Origin: an uncultured Succinivibrio sp.
GTDB lineage: Bacteria; Pseudomonadota; Gammaproteobacteria; Enterobacterales; Succinivibrionaceae
Direction of reading: 5' to 3'
Assembly: GCA_900767695.1 (NCBI GenBank)
Contig: CAAGAC010000088.1
Coordinates: 1-47,529 of the forward strand
Length of the DNA stretch: 47,529 nt
Positions 46,948-47,529 of the stretch are shown one piece after another (position 1 is the first letter of the stretch; each line of letters starts with the position of its first letter). The notes below the pieces were generated by a model that saw nothing but the letters and a program-made list of their open reading frames with translations, searched no databases and was not told where the DNA came from. Both the position numbers and the translations under genes were made by a program.

Positions 46948-47436
46948 CGTCCTCTTGTTTCTTGAAGGTGACTTCATCGTATTCAGGGGGCAGGGAGGGC
47001 TTGGGCAGTGCACAAATCAGGAGTCATTGAGGAAAGCTTTGACTCGATCTGAGCAAAGGGAGGAAAGAACAGGACTTTTTGAAGGGTCAGTCAAAAATCA
47101 CGATCTAATGTGATCTAGAAATTTAAGTGGTAAAACAATGGAGAACGGCAGGGCAGCAGCGACACGCGGAAAGGAGCATTTTTCTTGTATGTTTTTTCTG
47201 GTGCCAGACATCATATGTCTTCGCATAAGAACACTAAGGTAAAAACTCCTTGAATTACAAATAAGTGGAAAAAGACACAGCAGGAGCAGAGGCCCTGACA
47301 GATGTAGTGAAGTCGTATCGCCATTGCGACGAGTTTTTTAGGAACCAACCTCATCTTCAGGGAATGGATCGGCAAGCATTCTTAAATTGGTCTGACAAAT
47401 ATTAAGCGCAATAACAGAATGTTAAGGAAGCCATAG
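46948..47436. other. AT-rich spacer without a supported gene
   Basis: This stretch of about 490 bases is clearly poorer in GC than the rest of the window. I found no protein family. A GTG-started frame of 46 codons (47265-47405) is the only coherent short frame and has no ribosome-binding site. Confidence 0.5.
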
Positions 47437-47484
47437 GAATTTTGTTAAAAAAAACTTTGACACTCGGATTTAAATCTCTATAAT
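47437..47484 (+). promoter_or_regulatory. rrn P1-type promoter at the right edge
   Basis: TTGACA (47457-47462), 16 bp, TATAAT (47479-47484) are both perfect consensus hexamers. The bases around the -10 (CTCTATAATGC) match the E. coli rrnB P1 core. An A/T-rich tract (AATTTTGTTAAAAAAAAC, 47438-47455) sits where an UP element should be. In E. coli rrnG follows clpB, so an rRNA operon is expected just beyond 47529. Confidence 0.8.
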
Positions 47485-47529
47485 GCATTTCCGTTGTCGC
47501 AAGACACCGCCCCTTCGAGCAAGGGGAGA

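Noticed and set aside
47265..47405. 46-codon frame starting with GTG (SYRHCDEFFRNQPHLQG)
   Set aside because: No ribosome-binding site, family or conserved neighbour; in AT-rich DNA a frame of this size is expected by chance, although it could be a transposase remnant.

Overview
The window is a GC-rich stretch of a gammaproteobacterial chromosome, about 47.5 kb and almost entirely housekeeping genes. Gene order supports the class: rlmD near relA, nlpD-rpoS, mutS/recA-recX-alaS-csrA-tRNA-Ser, prfB-lysS, djlA next to rluA, and bamD/rluD-pgeF-clpB followed by an rRNA-type promoter all match known gammaproteobacterial neighbourhoods. Several usual neighbours are absent: eno between pyrG and ftsB, truD/surE/pcm between ispF and nlpD, and lptD before amgK. 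Arginine AGG codons are common beside CGC. I cannot name the genus; the Aeromonadales or a relative is only a guess.

Left part (1-24.6 kb). The tail of an RseB-like sigma-E regulator is followed by a tightly overlapped lepA-lepB-rnc-era-recO-rlmD cluster for translation, secretion, RNA processing and DNA repair. A small accessory pair, a RhuM-family gene and an orphan RelB/DinJ-like antitoxin, sits between rlmD and relA. Then come pyrG, ftsB-ispD-ispF-yqaA-nlpD-rpoS, a GGA-rich intergenic stretch that could encode a CsrA-binding small RNA, mutS on the minus strand, recA-recX, alaS-csrA and tRNA-Ser(GCU). RecA carries an N-terminal extension and a lysine-rich insertion. Its upstream region has two copies of a CTAAATTTTA element 31 bp apart.

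Middle island (24.6-30.1 kb). In E. coli the tRNA-Ser(GCU) and tRNA-Arg(ACG) genes lie next to each other after csrA. Here they are split by about 5.6 kb of accessory DNA. It holds a small HTH gene, a frameshifted secreted SUMF1-flavodoxin fusion gene, and a decayed Mu-like prophage with tail and baseplate genes (gp43 fragment, gp44, gp45, gp46, gp47 fragment). Inside the remnant sits a self-contained 'moron': a good sigma-70 promoter, a small secreted protein and a terminator.

Right part (30.2-47.5 kb). tRNA-Arg, dnaB, alr, prfB (with the classic programmed frameshift) and lysS are followed by an overlapping dapA-trmB-amgK-murU-djlA operon that joins lysine and cell-wall precursor synthesis with peptidoglycan recycling. 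rluA and bamD run on the minus strand, divergent from rluD-pgeF. clpB follows, preceded by a near-consensus sigma-32 promoter. After the clpB terminator is a chimeric ORF made of a nitrilase N-terminus and a GntR-type FCD domain, then an AT-rich stretch. The window ends 45 bp after a TTGACA-16-TATAAT promoter of rrn P1 type, so an rRNA operon probably starts just outside, as after clpB in E. coli.
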